Assembly: GCF_017315705.1 (NCBI RefSeq)
Contig: NZ_JAFLRF010000001.1
Span: forward strand, 546,498-610,497
DNA length: 64,000 nucleotides
Direction of reading: 5' to 3'
Origin: Trinickia mobilis
GTDB taxonomy: Bacteria; Pseudomonadota; Gammaproteobacteria; Burkholderiales; Burkholderiaceae
The notes below the pieces were generated by a model. That model made no database searches and was not told the origin of the DNA. It saw only the letters and a list, made by a program, of their open reading frames with translations. A program made the translations under genes and the position numbers. Positions within the stretch are counted from its first letter, which is position 1. The number at the start of each line of letters is the position of its first letter. Positions 37,851-46,472 of this stretch are shown here, one piece after another.

Positions 37851-38843
37851 ATGGCCGTATTCACCGCTGTCACCAAACAAGAACTCGCGCAATGGATGCG
37901 TCATTACGATCTCGGCGATGTCGTCGAATTTCGAGGCATTCAGTCCGGCATCGAAAACAGCAATTTCTTCCTGACAACGACGCACGGCGAATACGTTCTC
38001 ACGATCTTCGAAAAGCTGACGGCCGCGCAATTGCCGTTCTATCTGGACCTGATGCGCCACCTCGCGTCGCATCGTGTGCCGGTGCCCGACCCGGTGCCGC
38101 GCGACGACGGCGCGCTCTTCGGCATGCTGCACGGCAAGCCGACGGCGATCGTCACTAAGCTCGAAGGCGCGGCGCAGCTCGCGCCGAAGCTCGAGCACTG
38201 CGCCGAGGTCGGCCAGATGCTCGCGCGCATGCACCTCGCCGGACGCGACTTCCCGCATCATCAGCCGAACCTGCGCAGCCTGCCATGGTGGCAAGAGACG
38301 GTGCCCTTCGTGCTGCCGTTCGTGAGCGACGCCGAGCGCGACTTGCTACTGTGCGAGCTTGCGCATCAGGAGGCCTTTTTCGCGTCGAGCGACTACGCCG
38401 CGCTGCCCGAAGGCCCGTGCCACTGCGACCTGTTCCGCGACAACGTGCTGTTCGCGCACGCCGATCCGGCCACCGGCCACGAAGTGCGGCTCGGCGGTTT
38501 CTTCGATTTCTATTTCGCGGGCTGCGACAAGTGGCTGTTCGACGTCGCCGTCACGGTCAACGACTGGTGCGTCGACCTCGCGACCGGCCACCTCGATGCA
38601 GCGCGTGTCGAAGCGCTGCTTCGCTCGTACCAGACCGTGCGTCCGTTCACGCAGGAGGAGCGCAGCCACTGGCGCGACATGCTGCGCGCCGGCGCGTATC
38701 GCTTCTGGGTATCGCGCCTGTATGATTTCCACATGCCGCGTGCCGCCGAAATGCTCAAGCCGCACGACCCCACCCATTTCGAGCGCATCTTGCGCGAACG
38801 CCTGAAAGGCGACGCGCTACCTGGCGTCCAAACATGCAACTGA
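37851..38843 (+). CDS. thrB: Homoserine kinase (aminoglycoside phosphotransferase fold)
   Basis: A 330-residue kinase of the APH fold, non-homologous to the GHMP-type ThrB of enterics. It phosphorylates homoserine on the threonine pathway. It has [16 protein letters not shown] at the N-terminus, the catalytic loop [11 protein letters not shown] (Asp and Asn) near residue 190, and the metal-binding [17 protein letters not shown]. It overlaps the next gene by 10 bp, so the two are co-transcribed. Confidence 0.95.
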   Translation: MAVFTAVTKQELAQWMRHYDLGDVVEFRGIQSGIENSNFFLTTTHGEYVLTIFEKLTAAQLPFYLDLMRHLASHRVPVPDPVPRDDGALFGMLHGKPTAIVTKLEGAAQLAPKLEHCAEVGQMLARMHLAGRDFPHHQPNLRSLPWWQETVPFVLPFVSDAERDLLLCELAHQEAFFASSDYAALPEGPCHCDLFRDNVLFAHADPATGHEVRLGGFFDFYFAGCDKWLFDVAVTVNDWCVDLATGHLDAARVEALLRSYQTVRPFTQEERSHWRDMLRAGAYRFWVSRLYDFHMPRAAEMLKPHDPTHFERILRERLKGDALPGVQTCN

Positions 38844-39640
38844 TCGAAGTCCCCGCAAAGACCGGCTATGTGTGGTTCCGTCAAGGCATCTGGCTGTTCC
38901 GCAAAAACCCGCTGGCGTTCCTGACGATTTTCTTCACCTACCTCGTCGCGATGACGCTCGTCTCGCGGATTCCGGTAGTCGGCACGGTGCTGCCGCTCGC
39001 GTTCATTCCGGGCGTCGCGGTCGGCTTCATGGCCGCTTGCCGCGACACGATCGCGGGCAAGCCGGTGTTTCCAACGATCCTCGCCGACGGTTTCCGCTCG
39101 TATGGCGGTGTCGCCGCGCGGCGGCTGATCGTGCTCGGCGGGCTGTACGTCGTGGCGATGGCGCTCGTGTTCGCCGGCTCCGCCCTCGCTGACGGCGGCC
39201 TGTTGTTCAAAGTGATGATGGGCAGCGCCGAAGTCGAGCAGGAAGCATTCGCGAACAGCGCGATTCCGCTCGCCGTGCTGGTCGCGCTAGCGTGCTATGT
39301 CCCCGTATCGATGCTGTTCTGGTTCGCGCCGGTTCTGGCCGCGTGGCACGATGTGCCGCCCGCGAAGGCGATGTTCTTCAGCGTCGTGAGCTGCTGGCGC
39401 AATCGCGGTGCATTTATCGTCTACGCAGCGCTCTGGTTCGCCTCGGCCATCACGGTGTCGCTTGGGCTGTCGGCACTGATGCAGGCACTTGGCGCAGCCG
39501 ACTACGCGCTCGCCGTGCTCATGCCCGTATCGGTCATCCTGACGACGATGCTCTACTGCTCGTTCTACGCAACGTATCGAGGCTGCTTCGGGGTGCAAAC
39601 GCCGGAGAAGCCGGATGCGCCGAGCACGCCTGCTTCCTGA
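38834..39640 (+). CDS. BPSS1780-family integral membrane protein
   Basis: A 268-residue inner membrane protein with about six hydrophobic helices (from [15 protein letters not shown] to [17 protein letters not shown]). The opening [25 protein letters not shown] is the hallmark of this family. Translationally coupled to thrB. Its function is unknown. Confidence 0.88.
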   Translation: MQLIEVPAKTGYVWFRQGIWLFRKNPLAFLTIFFTYLVAMTLVSRIPVVGTVLPLAFIPGVAVGFMAACRDTIAGKPVFPTILADGFRSYGGVAARRLIVLGGLYVVAMALVFAGSALADGGLLFKVMMGSAEVEQEAFANSAIPLAVLVALACYVPVSMLFWFAPVLAAWHDVPPAKAMFFSVVSCWRNRGAFIVYAALWFASAITVSLGLSALMQALGAADYALAVLMPVSVILTTMLYCSFYATYRGCFGVQTPEKPDAPSTPAS

Positions 39641-39869
39641 TTTCTTAACGGCAATGAGTTTGTCGCGGTCCAGCGCAGGCGAGTGCTGCATGCCGATTCG
39701 ACGGACGATGACTGCGGACGCTGGCGCAGCGGCCGAACGATGAGGAAGGTCTTGCTTTGAAATGCAGCATGCCGGCCAGCGTCTCAGCGACACAGCCCGA
39801 AAGCGGGGGCGCGTGTCGCCGGCAACTCGAGCGGCCCATAGACGAGCTTTCGAAGCCCGTCAGCGCTGC

Positions 39870-40046
39870 TTAGCGCTGCACCATCCACGACGGGTAGGCA
39901 ACCGACGCTTCGCGATCTAGCTTGCGCATGCGGAATTCGAGATCGTACAGATCGGTGGCTTCGGCGAGATACGCGTCGTTACGCTCTTTTACGCGTTGCT
40001 CGGTGGACTTCGTCAGGAACAGAAACAGGCGGCTCAGCAGGTACAT
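39870..40046 (-). CDS. DUF3563-like small protein
   Basis: A 58-residue gene below the usual ORF length limit. ATG at 40046 has TGGAG upstream; stop TAA at 39870. The protein has a hydrophobic start (MYLLSRLFLFL), a charged helix, then DAYLAEATDLYDLEFRMRKLDRE, which matches the DUF3563 pattern of Burkholderiales. It is preceded by a clear TATAAT and a palindrome. Function unknown; relatives are often strongly transcribed stress-related small proteins, which is inference only. Confidence 0.8.
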   Translation of the reverse strand: MYLLSRLFLFLTKSTEQRVKERNDAYLAEATDLYDLEFRMRKLDREASVAYPSWMVQR

Positions 40047-40095
40047 GGTCGACTCCAGAATTGAACTAAGCGTTAACGCCTAGGCAATAACCCGC

Positions 40096-40112
40096 ATTAT
40101 AGGGATAACCCT
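40096..40112 (-). promoter_or_regulatory. Promoter and palindromic operator of the DUF3563 gene
   Basis: The minus strand reads AGGGTTATCCCTATAAT: a 12-bp palindrome (AGGG-TTAT-CCCT, 40101-40112) overlapping a perfect -10 TATAAT (40096-40101) 50 bp before the ATG. The same 12-mer recurs at 53297-53308 at the promoter of another 58-codon gene. Confidence 0.6.
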
Positions 40113-40146
40113 AGTTAGACGCTAGTCTCAAATTTAGAGTCGTTGC

Positions 40147-41319
40147 TCAGCGCGCACGGCCCGAGTCGAATGCGCTCAGGCCTGCTGTGGCGGGGCTCGC
40201 GGCCGCCCTGGCAGTTTGCGGACGGTGTTGCTTTTGAAAAAAGTCCCAGATCAGTGCGCTCGCGTCCGGCCCCTTCGAGGAGTGGAACGGCACGGCGTCG
40301 TCGCCGCCGGCCCAGGCATGACCGAGCCCCGCGACACGGCACAGCCGCACCGCCCGCCGGCCGCCCTTCATGTAGTCGCGCGTGAGCACGCCGTCTTTGC
40401 GGCGCTCGCGCACGTCGCCTGCAACGCAGGCGCCGGTCGCATCGACGAGCCCGTTGAGGCGCGCAAACTCTAGCGCCAGTTGGTCGGCGTTTTTCGGAGC
40501 GACGACCCGGTCCGCGTCACCGTGGATGATGACAGCCGGCATCCCGGGGTATGCAGCGACGTCGGTCGCCTCGTCGACGAGCGCCGCCGGATCGTGATGG
40601 CTGCCGCGCCGCATCACGTCCATTGCGGCGATGCCGGAATGGGCGTCGCCGAACACCGGCCCCGAATGCAGAGCGACCGCGGCGAACCGATCGGGATGGT
40701 GAAGCGCGAGCAGCGACGTCAGCCCGGCTCCCGCCGACAGCCCCGCGACGTAGACGCTTTCGGCATCGAATCCATGCTCCGCGACGAGCGCATCGACGAG
40801 CGACGCCACCGCGCGCGCCTCGCCGCGTCCCGCGTGCTCGCGGTCGTCGTACCAGTGCCAGCAACGGTGCGCGTGAATATGCTTCGACTGCTCCGGATAG
40901 ACGACCGCGAAGCCGAACTTGTCGGCGAGGAGATTCATCCGCGTGCCTTCGGCGAATTCGTCGATGGTCTGCTTGCAGCCGTGGAGCATCACGACAAGCG
41001 GTAGCGATTCGGCATGGGAGGCGCCGGCCGGAAGATAGAGCCCATATGACAGGTGGTTGACGAGCCGCCCGGGCGCCGGCGGCGCGGAATGAAACGACCG
41101 CGTCCAACTGCCGCCGGCCCAGGCCGCCGCCCGCGGACGCACTCGCGATTCGCGCGCCGGCGGCACGGCAGCTTCTGCGGCGCTTTTACGGGCTTTTTTC
41201 TCGGCCTTCCCGACGGGACGTTTCGCTTTGAGTCCCGCGCGCTTTTGCGCATGTTCTGCTTGAATCGCCAGGAGGCGCTTCAAGCCGCCCAGCCAAATTT
41301 TCGTCAGACTTTTGGTCAT
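40147..41319 (-). CDS. PHB depolymerase-family esterase
   Basis: A 390-residue alpha/beta hydrolase of the extracellular short-chain-length PHA depolymerase type 1 / feruloyl-esterase-like family. A basic, Ala/Lys-rich N-terminus of about 75 residues lacks a signal peptide. The catalytic domain has the oxyanion motif VVMLHGCKQT, the lipase box GLSAGAG (nucleophile Ser), the Asp region IIHGDADRVVAP, and the His in GLGHAWAGG. No signal peptide suggests action on cytoplasmic polymer or another ester. Burkholderiaceae make PHB, which fits. Confidence 0.88.
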   Translation of the reverse strand: MTKSLTKIWLGGLKRLLAIQAEHAQKRAGLKAKRPVGKAEKKARKSAAEAAVPPARESRVRPRAAAWAGGSWTRSFHSAPPAPGRLVNHLSYGLYLPAGASHAESLPLVVMLHGCKQTIDEFAEGTRMNLLADKFGFAVVYPEQSKHIHAHRCWHWYDDREHAGRGEARAVASLVDALVAEHGFDAESVYVAGLSAGAGLTSLLALHHPDRFAAVALHSGPVFGDAHSGIAAMDVMRRGSHHDPAALVDEATDVAAYPGMPAVIIHGDADRVVAPKNADQLALEFARLNGLVDATGACVAGDVRERRKDGVLTRDYMKGGRRAVRLCRVAGLGHAWAGGDDAVPFHSSKGPDASALIWDFFQKQHRPQTARAAASPATAGLSAFDSGRAR

Positions 41320-41623
41320 CGAGTCGGCTCGCTAAAAATAGGGGCAGTTCCAATCGAGCGAACTACAAGCATGGTGCAATGCACCATAACATTATTTTTG
41401 AGAGACTGCTGACCGGTTAGGAGCTTCGTTTCCACGAACGGCCGCCCCCTGTTGCGGCGCAATCGGCCCACTCGTGGCGAGGCGAACACAGAGCGCGCCG
41501 GCAATTCGGCCGTCGTCGCTATACTTCTATTTGCGCGATGCTATTCGTTGTAGTCCCTTTGATCGCGTGGCGCGTTAAGAATTTATCCCTCCGACTGGCC
41601 GTGCGCTGTGCACCCCCTGTTTC
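41320..41623. other. Spacer between divergent genes, no gene seen
   Basis: 304 bp upstream of both the esterase and the PAP2 gene. It contains an AT-rich stretch near 41380-41410 (ACCATAACATTATTTTTG) suited to promoters, but no open frame with features and no clear hexamer pair. Confidence 0.5.
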
Positions 41624-42319
41624 ATGCCTGACTTGCCCACTCACCTCTGGCTCTCGATCACGCGTCTTGGCGGCGCGGGCTTGACACTGCCCCTCGCAAT
41701 TGCCATCGCGCTCTGGCTTGCGCTCGGTTACACGTGGCGGCTTGCGGCCGCGTGGCTCGGGGTCCTGGGCGTGGCGATCGGCGTCGTCGCGCTGACCAAG
41801 ATCGCGTTTCTGGGCTGGGGTGTCGGCGTGCGCGAGCTCGACTTCACCGGCGTGAGCGGCCACGCGATGCTCTCGACCGCCGTCTATCCCGTCGCGCTCT
41901 TTCTGATGCTGCTGCCAGCGCGGCGGCCGGCACGCCTGGCGGGTGTGGTGGCGGGTCTCGCGGCGGGGCTCGCGGTCGGGCTCTCGCGCGTCGTGCTCGA
42001 CGCGCATTCGCCATCGGAGGCGGTGGCGGGTTGTGTCGTCGGCGCTTTGGCCGCTGTGGTGTTCGTCTGGTGGTCGTGGGATGCGAAGCCTGGGCAACTG
42101 CACGCCGTGCCGGTCGCGTTGAGTCTTCTGATGCTGACCGTGGCACTACACGATGTGCGGGTGCCGACCCAGCGCTGGATCACTCACATCGCGCTTCATT
42201 TATCTGGCCACGAACGCCCGTTCATCCGAGCCCGCTGGAAAGCGGGCCGCGACAATCCGCGTCCGGCCGCGATCGAGCAAAACACGCAGCCGATCGCGCG
42301 TCCTCCCTCCGATACCTGA
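41624..42319 (+). CDS. PAP2-family phosphatase
   Basis: A 231-residue membrane protein with about five helices and the PAP2 motifs 2 and 3: SGHAMLS (residues 79-85) and SRVVLDAHSPSEAVAG. The usual first motif KxxxxxxRP is reduced (KIAFLGWGVGVRE), so phosphatase activity on undecaprenyl or phosphatidate substrates is likely but not certain. The C-terminal 50 residues are hydrophilic and basic. Convergent with modE, 12 bp apart. Confidence 0.85.
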   Translation: MPDLPTHLWLSITRLGGAGLTLPLAIAIALWLALGYTWRLAAAWLGVLGVAIGVVALTKIAFLGWGVGVRELDFTGVSGHAMLSTAVYPVALFLMLLPARRPARLAGVVAGLAAGLAVGLSRVVLDAHSPSEAVAGCVVGALAAVVFVWWSWDAKPGQLHAVPVALSLLMLTVALHDVRVPTQRWITHIALHLSGHERPFIRARWKAGRDNPRPAAIEQNTQPIARPPSDT

Positions 42320-42331
42320 TCGCCTCAACGC

Positions 42332-43180
42332 TCAGCCATTCACGCCCAGAATCACGCTGGACGCCTTGAACGCTGCCACCGCCTGCCCGCCGGCGGCAAG
42401 CGCGAGGGCGTCGACGCTTTCGTTCGTGATGATGGCGGTCATCACCGTGCCGCCGTCCAACTCCAGCGACACCTCGGCATTCACCGCCCCGCGCGTGACC
42501 TTCGAAACGGCGCCGCGTAACTGATTGCGCGCCGAGATCTTGAGCGGCGCACCGCCCGCATCGTCGACCAGGATCAACACCGACGACGCTTTGATCAACG
42601 CAAACGCCGCCACGCCCTCGGCGAGGCCGAGCGACTCGGTGCTCTCGTGCGTGACGACGGCAACAATGGTCTGGCCGCCCGGCAAGCCGAGCGAGACTTC
42701 GTCGTTGACGGCGCCGTGCTTGATCGACGTGATCGTTCCGGTCAGTTGATTGCGTGCGCTCATTTTCATGCCGATTCTCCCAATCAGATCCCAGTCGCCG
42801 GCAAAGCCTTCGATTGCCGCGCTGGCGCGTTCGATGAATTTGCGATGTTCGTGCTCCACCGCGCGAAAGGTCTCGATCAACCGGAGCGCGCGCGGCGTCA
42901 GCTTGGTGCCGCCGCCGCCCTTGCCGCCTGCCGCACGCGTGACGAGCGGTTCGCCGGCGAGATTGTTCATGGTATCGATGGCGTCCCAGGCGGCCTTGTA
43001 GCTCATCCCGACCGCTTTCGCGGCGCCGGTGATCGAGCCCGTGGCGCCGGTCGCTTCGAGCAACGCAATGCGCGCCGCGCCGCCGAGCGTTTCGTGACCC
43101 GCGCGCAACCATACGGAGCCGCCAAGTTCGAGCGCTTCGCCGCTCGATGCGGGCGGCGGCGAGGAAGGGGTACGGGTCAT
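42332..43180 (-). CDS. modE: ModE-family molybdate-responsive regulator
   Basis: A 282-residue regulator with an N-terminal winged helix (GSVWLRAGHETLGGAARIALLEATGATGSITGAAKAVGMSYK, trimmed: helix-turn-helix around residues 30-65) and two TOBE/mop domains, each beginning with MSARNQL or ISARNQL and containing GAVNDEVSLGL or GAVNAEVSLEL. Mop pairs bind molybdate or tungstate. ModE normally represses modABC when molybdate is plentiful. No modABC genes lie in this window. Convergent with the PAP2 gene. Confidence 0.93.
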   Translation of the reverse strand: MTRTPSSPPPASSGEALELGGSVWLRAGHETLGGAARIALLEATGATGSITGAAKAVGMSYKAAWDAIDTMNNLAGEPLVTRAAGGKGGGGTKLTPRALRLIETFRAVEHEHRKFIERASAAIEGFAGDWDLIGRIGMKMSARNQLTGTITSIKHGAVNDEVSLGLPGGQTIVAVVTHESTESLGLAEGVAAFALIKASSVLILVDDAGGAPLKISARNQLRGAVSKVTRGAVNAEVSLELDGGTVMTAIITNESVDALALAAGGQAVAAFKASSVILGVNG

Positions 43181-43261
43181 GAGTCCAAGGAGATCGGGTG
43201 TCCAATCAATTATATAGACCGGGCCGCAACGCGCCGGACGTTTAGCCCTATGTCCACGGGC

Positions 43262-44956
43262 TTATGCCGTGCGCTTGATGCGCGGCTCTTCGAGCAAGCG
43301 CAGCAAACGCTCGCCCTCCTGTGCCGCGCAGTGATTGACCGCCTGGCTCCAGCCGCGCGCGAAGCCCTGCTGATACGGCGTGATATCGAGCTGTTCGAGA
43401 AAGCGCAGCGCGACCACGGCGTCGTTGCCGTCGCCGAGCACACTCTGAATCCGCTGCAAAGTCTTCGCGACATCGCGGCGCGTGCGCCCCGACGCGATCG
43501 ATTCGAAGAACTCCAGCATGTAGCGCAGACGCTTCGCCTCGATGCGATGGCGATGGCGCGCTTCGGGCCCGAGCTCCGAGAGCTTCGACGTATCGGTCAA
43601 CCGCTTGAAATGCTTGCGCACGCGCTTGGCGACGTACTCGCGCAATGTGAGATCGGCGGCCGTTTCCGGTGCGCGGCGCTTGGGCAACCCGGCAAGCCAT
43701 GCGAGCCAGGCCAGCGACAGTTGCGCGTACCGGCGCGAGCGCATCGCCGCCTGCAGGCGCGCGCGCGCTTCGAGGCGGCGGGCGTCGGCTGCGGCCAGCA
43801 CCGCGGACCACGTGGACGCGTCGAGATCGGCGGCCGCGAGCGCGGGCAGCGTCGAATCGGTGAACACATCGAGATCGCGGGCCTCGCCGAGCCGTTCGCC
43901 AAGCCATCGCAATTCGGGGGACACGCGCGTCGTCCAGTCCGCATCGGACCAGCCCGAGAAGATCCGGAGCGCGGTCCGCAAGCGCCGTTGAGCGACGCGC
44001 ATCTGATGCACGAATTCGGTGGTCGCGGTTTCGCGCACGCCGCGCTCGTTGCCGAACCATTGCTGCGCGATATAGGCGCCGATTGCGATGAGCGCGGCGT
44101 GCGGCGTTTGAACGTCGATGAGATCGACGGGTATCGCGCGGGCCGGCTCGTCGTCGGCCGGATCGTGCGGAGGGCGTTCGAGAAAACCGTTCAGGGCCGG
44201 GAAGACGGGCAGCCCGGCGACGAGCGCTTGCGCCGCGGCAAAGAGCGCGCGGATCGCGCGCGTGAGCGGGTCTGGCGGTTCGCCTTCGGGGTCCGGCTGC
44301 TCGCCTTCGGCTGGCGTGTCCGCTTCGCTGTCGTCGCACTGCGTCGACACCAGCAGTTCGCAAAACCGCGGCAGCGCTTGCGGCAGCGCGTCTGGGAGCA
44401 GGTCCAATGCGTCGTTCATCACGACGTCGACGGCGTAGCCGTCTTGCGGCGTCCAGCGCCATACCGTGCGCTGCACTTGAAGCGCCGAGTCCAATGATGC
44501 GAGCGCGCCCGCTGCGTCGAGCGCCTGCCGCAGATCGGCCGGCAAGTCGCACACCTGCTGCGCGAGCGGGACGCCGGTTTCGAGCCGCGCATCGCAGACG
44601 ATCTCGCGAACCGTCACCGCGGGCGAGTGAGGCTCGCGGCGCGAAACGACCAATCGCCGCCCCTCGGCCGAAGCCTCCACCAACGCGCGCCATCCGGCCT
44701 CGGCCAGCTTCCGGCTCAATGCCAGCGGATAGATCGTCACCGGGGTGCGGGCCGAGACAAGAGAGAGCTGCGGAGAAAGCTCCGCGACGTGATTGAGCGC
44801 CTCGGCCATCGCCTCGCCGACGCTGCCGCCGGCCGAGTTGCGCTTCGCCCGCCCCGCGGCGGGTTTCTTTGCAGCCGGTTCTTCGAATGTCTGCTGAATC
44901 CACTCTTGCGCAACCAGCGCGGGCGCATCCAGCGAAATTTCGACGACACGAGACAT
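43262..44956 (-). CDS. CHAD-domain protein with degenerate CYTH-like N-terminus
   Basis: A 564-residue protein. The C-terminal CHAD domain (about residues 280-560) shows the histidine/arginine-rich helices expected for polyphosphate binding: VHQMRVAQRRLRTALRIF, LGERLGEARDLDVF, HRHRIEAKRLRYMLEFF. The N-terminal half begins VVEISLDAP, reminiscent of CYTH (triphosphate tunnel) domains, but lacks a clear ExExK and is weakly conserved. The ATG at 44956 has GGGGAG upstream. CHAD proteins associate with polyphosphate and PHB granules, and a PHB-depolymerase-like gene is nearby. Confidence 0.88.
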   Translation of the reverse strand: MSRVVEISLDAPALVAQEWIQQTFEEPAAKKPAAGRAKRNSAGGSVGEAMAEALNHVAELSPQLSLVSARTPVTIYPLALSRKLAEAGWRALVEASAEGRRLVVSRREPHSPAVTVREIVCDARLETGVPLAQQVCDLPADLRQALDAAGALASLDSALQVQRTVWRWTPQDGYAVDVVMNDALDLLPDALPQALPRFCELLVSTQCDDSEADTPAEGEQPDPEGEPPDPLTRAIRALFAAAQALVAGLPVFPALNGFLERPPHDPADDEPARAIPVDLIDVQTPHAALIAIGAYIAQQWFGNERGVRETATTEFVHQMRVAQRRLRTALRIFSGWSDADWTTRVSPELRWLGERLGEARDLDVFTDSTLPALAAADLDASTWSAVLAAADARRLEARARLQAAMRSRRYAQLSLAWLAWLAGLPKRRAPETAADLTLREYVAKRVRKHFKRLTDTSKLSELGPEARHRHRIEAKRLRYMLEFFESIASGRTRRDVAKTLQRIQSVLGDGNDAVVALRFLEQLDITPYQQGFARGWSQAVNHCAAQEGERLLRLLEEPRIKRTA

Positions 44957-45277
44957 GTGCGCTCCCCCCGAGGCAGTACGAGTCGATGCCGCCCGCGCCT
45001 CACAACACCAAAGCCACAAAAAAGGGGAGGACAGCGATTCCTCATGTTACACGGCGCGCCACGCCAGACAAGCGTGTTCCGGCCACTGCGGCGCTGACTG
45101 ATCCTATTGATGCTGATGCTCATCGATGCGTTCCCGGCCTGGCTGCCTAGCCACACCTGGAGCGACTACCCTTCGAGCATCGCCGGGATCGTCGTGGGGG
45201 TCGTGATCGTGCTGCTGTGCGGCGCGATATGGCGGGGGAGTCGATACCACGCCGCCTGTGACGTCAGGCCGCGCGCC
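44957..45277. other. Spacer with a possible short membrane frame
   Basis: On the plus strand an open frame from about 45113 encodes IDAFPAWLPSHTWSDY and one good transmembrane helix (GIVVGVVIVLLCGAIWRG). The frame then runs antisense through the tautomerase. It may be the start of a gene broken by rearrangement, or chance. No other gene is seen in these 320 bp. Confidence 0.35.
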
Positions 45278-45547
45278 TCAGACAGGCTGCGCGTACTGCG
45301 CTATCCCGGTGCCGAACGACCAGTTTTCCTTGAGCACTTCAACCAGATTGACGAACACGTCTTCCGAACGCACGCTCGGGCTCTCCTTCAGGTTTTCCGC
45401 GAGGCGCTGATAGAGCGCGCGCTTTTGCTCGACCGTGCGCGTGTTGTTCGCCGTGATCTGGATGATCACGAGATCGTCGCTGTGCTCGATCCCCAGGTAG
45501 TTCCGGCCGAACGTGAAGTTGTCGGCGTCGTATTCGTCGATGACCAT
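45278..45547 (-). pseudogene. Tautomerase-family gene lacking its N-terminal third
   Basis: From DEYDADNFTFGRNYLGIE to the C-terminus (VFVNLVEVLKENWSFGTG) the protein matches the 4-oxalocrotonate-tautomerase-like family of about 130 residues. The first 40 or so residues, including the catalytic Pro1, are not found in any frame upstream. Where they should be, the minus frame reads ELPLVELVVMVIDEY, and the plus strand has good coding character instead. An ATG at 45547 would give 89 residues. The gene is probably non-functional, unless the internal LPLVEL is a re-created start, which would need a CTG codon. Confidence 0.65.
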
Positions 45548-45853
45548 GACGACCAGTTCGACGAGCGGCAGCTCGACGCGATCATCGTGCGCTTCGAGCC
45601 CGACGAGGAGCGTCCGCGCGACGGCGGGCAGTTGCTTTTCTGCGAGCCGATTGCGTGGCTCGCCGCCCCCGGCTGGGAGCCGCGAGCCGGCGAACCGCTG
45701 CCGCTCGCGGTGCAGACTGAGCCTTGCAAAGTGAGAGCAGCGGCGCTGCGCGCGCCCGAACGGGCGGGCGTGGCGTGGAACGAGGTCTTCGTCGGCGGCG
45801 GCGTGGCGGCGGCGGGCGCCGCGGTGCGCGTCACAGGTCCGGGTTGGCGATGA
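45540..45853 (+). pseudogene. Possible 3' fragment of an unknown gene
   Basis: The plus frame ending in TGA at 45851 has strong GC3 and protein-like composition (AIIVRFEPDEERPRDGGQLLF, APGWEPRAGEPLPLAVQTEP, WNEVFVGGGVAAAG). It overlaps the GNAT gene by 23 bp and abuts the truncated tautomerase, so a deletion joining two gene ends is plausible. No family is recognised. The alternative is a shadow frame. Confidence 0.35.
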
Positions 45854-46286
45854 CGTAGCGGACAAAGCCGCTATGCGGCGTGTACTTGTCGTACAAACCG
45901 CGAGCGCGGTAGTTGTTCTCTCTCGTATTCCAATAGAGGCGCGACCATTTCTGGCGCCGCATTTCGTCGACCAGCCAGTCGATCATCTGCTTGCCGGCAC
46001 CGCCCGCGCGCGCCTGCGGATCGACGAACAGATCCTGTAGGTAGCAAACCGGCGTCAGCGCAGAGGTGCTGTCGTGAACGAGATAGTTAGCCATGCCGAT
46101 CACCGCGCCATCTTCCTGCTCGGCGACGATGGCGAAGACGGGCGAAGTCGCGTCGAAAATGCGAGCCCAGGTATGGCGGGTGATCGCTTCGTCAGGCTCC
46201 CGTTCGTAAAAGCGCGTATATCCGTCCCATAGTTCGCGCCAGCGCATCTCATCACGCTTTTCGATTCTTCGTATCGTGATCGTCAT
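45831..46286 (-). CDS. GNAT-family N-acetyltransferase
   Basis: A 151-residue acetyl-CoA-dependent transferase. It starts MTITIRRIEKRDEMRWRELW and has the acetyl-CoA pyrophosphate loop DPQARAGGAGKQMIDWLVDE (Q/RxxGxG/A variant) and the C-terminal YWNTRENNYRARGLYDKY that closes the fold. The N-terminal RWRELWDGYTRFY resembles diamine acetyltransferase-like members. Substrate not deducible. Confidence 0.9.
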   Translation of the reverse strand: MTITIRRIEKRDEMRWRELWDGYTRFYEREPDEAITRHTWARIFDATSPVFAIVAEQEDGAVIGMANYLVHDSTSALTPVCYLQDLFVDPQARAGGAGKQMIDWLVDEMRRQKWSRLYWNTRENNYRARGLYDKYTPHSGFVRYVIANPDL

Positions 46287-46362
46287 GAATTTGGCCTCGG
46301 ATCGATGAAAGACAGCGCAGCGGCGCTGCCGCCCTGCAATCTACCGCAGACGCCGCGCCGGA

Positions 46363-46416
46363 GCCATCCGGTCTGGGCCATCCGGTCTGGGCCATCCGGT
46401 CTGGGCCATCCGGTCT
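46363..46416 (+). repeat. 14-bp tandem repeat upstream of the Xre/RES module
   Basis: The unit GCCATCCGGTCTGG occurs three times in perfect succession (46363, 46377, 46391), followed by 12 bases of a fourth copy ending at the -35 of the antitoxin promoter. The copies are identical, so the array is recent or under selection. It could be an operator array for the antitoxin, or a slippage-prone repeat. Confidence 0.85.
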
Positions 46417-46443
46417 TGCGGAAATCCAGAAATAGACTATTAT
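46416..46443 (+). promoter_or_regulatory. Promoter of the Xre/RES operon
   Basis: TTGCGG, 16 bp, TATTAT, with the ATG 30 bp further on. The -35 overlaps the last repeat unit, so occupancy of the repeats could block the polymerase. Confidence 0.55.
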
Positions 46444-46472
46444 TTACGCATAGTTCATTTAGGGATTACACC

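Noticed and set aside
46363..46416. CRISPR array
   Set aside because: The 14-bp copies are contiguous without spacers, and no cas genes are present, so it is a simple tandem repeat.
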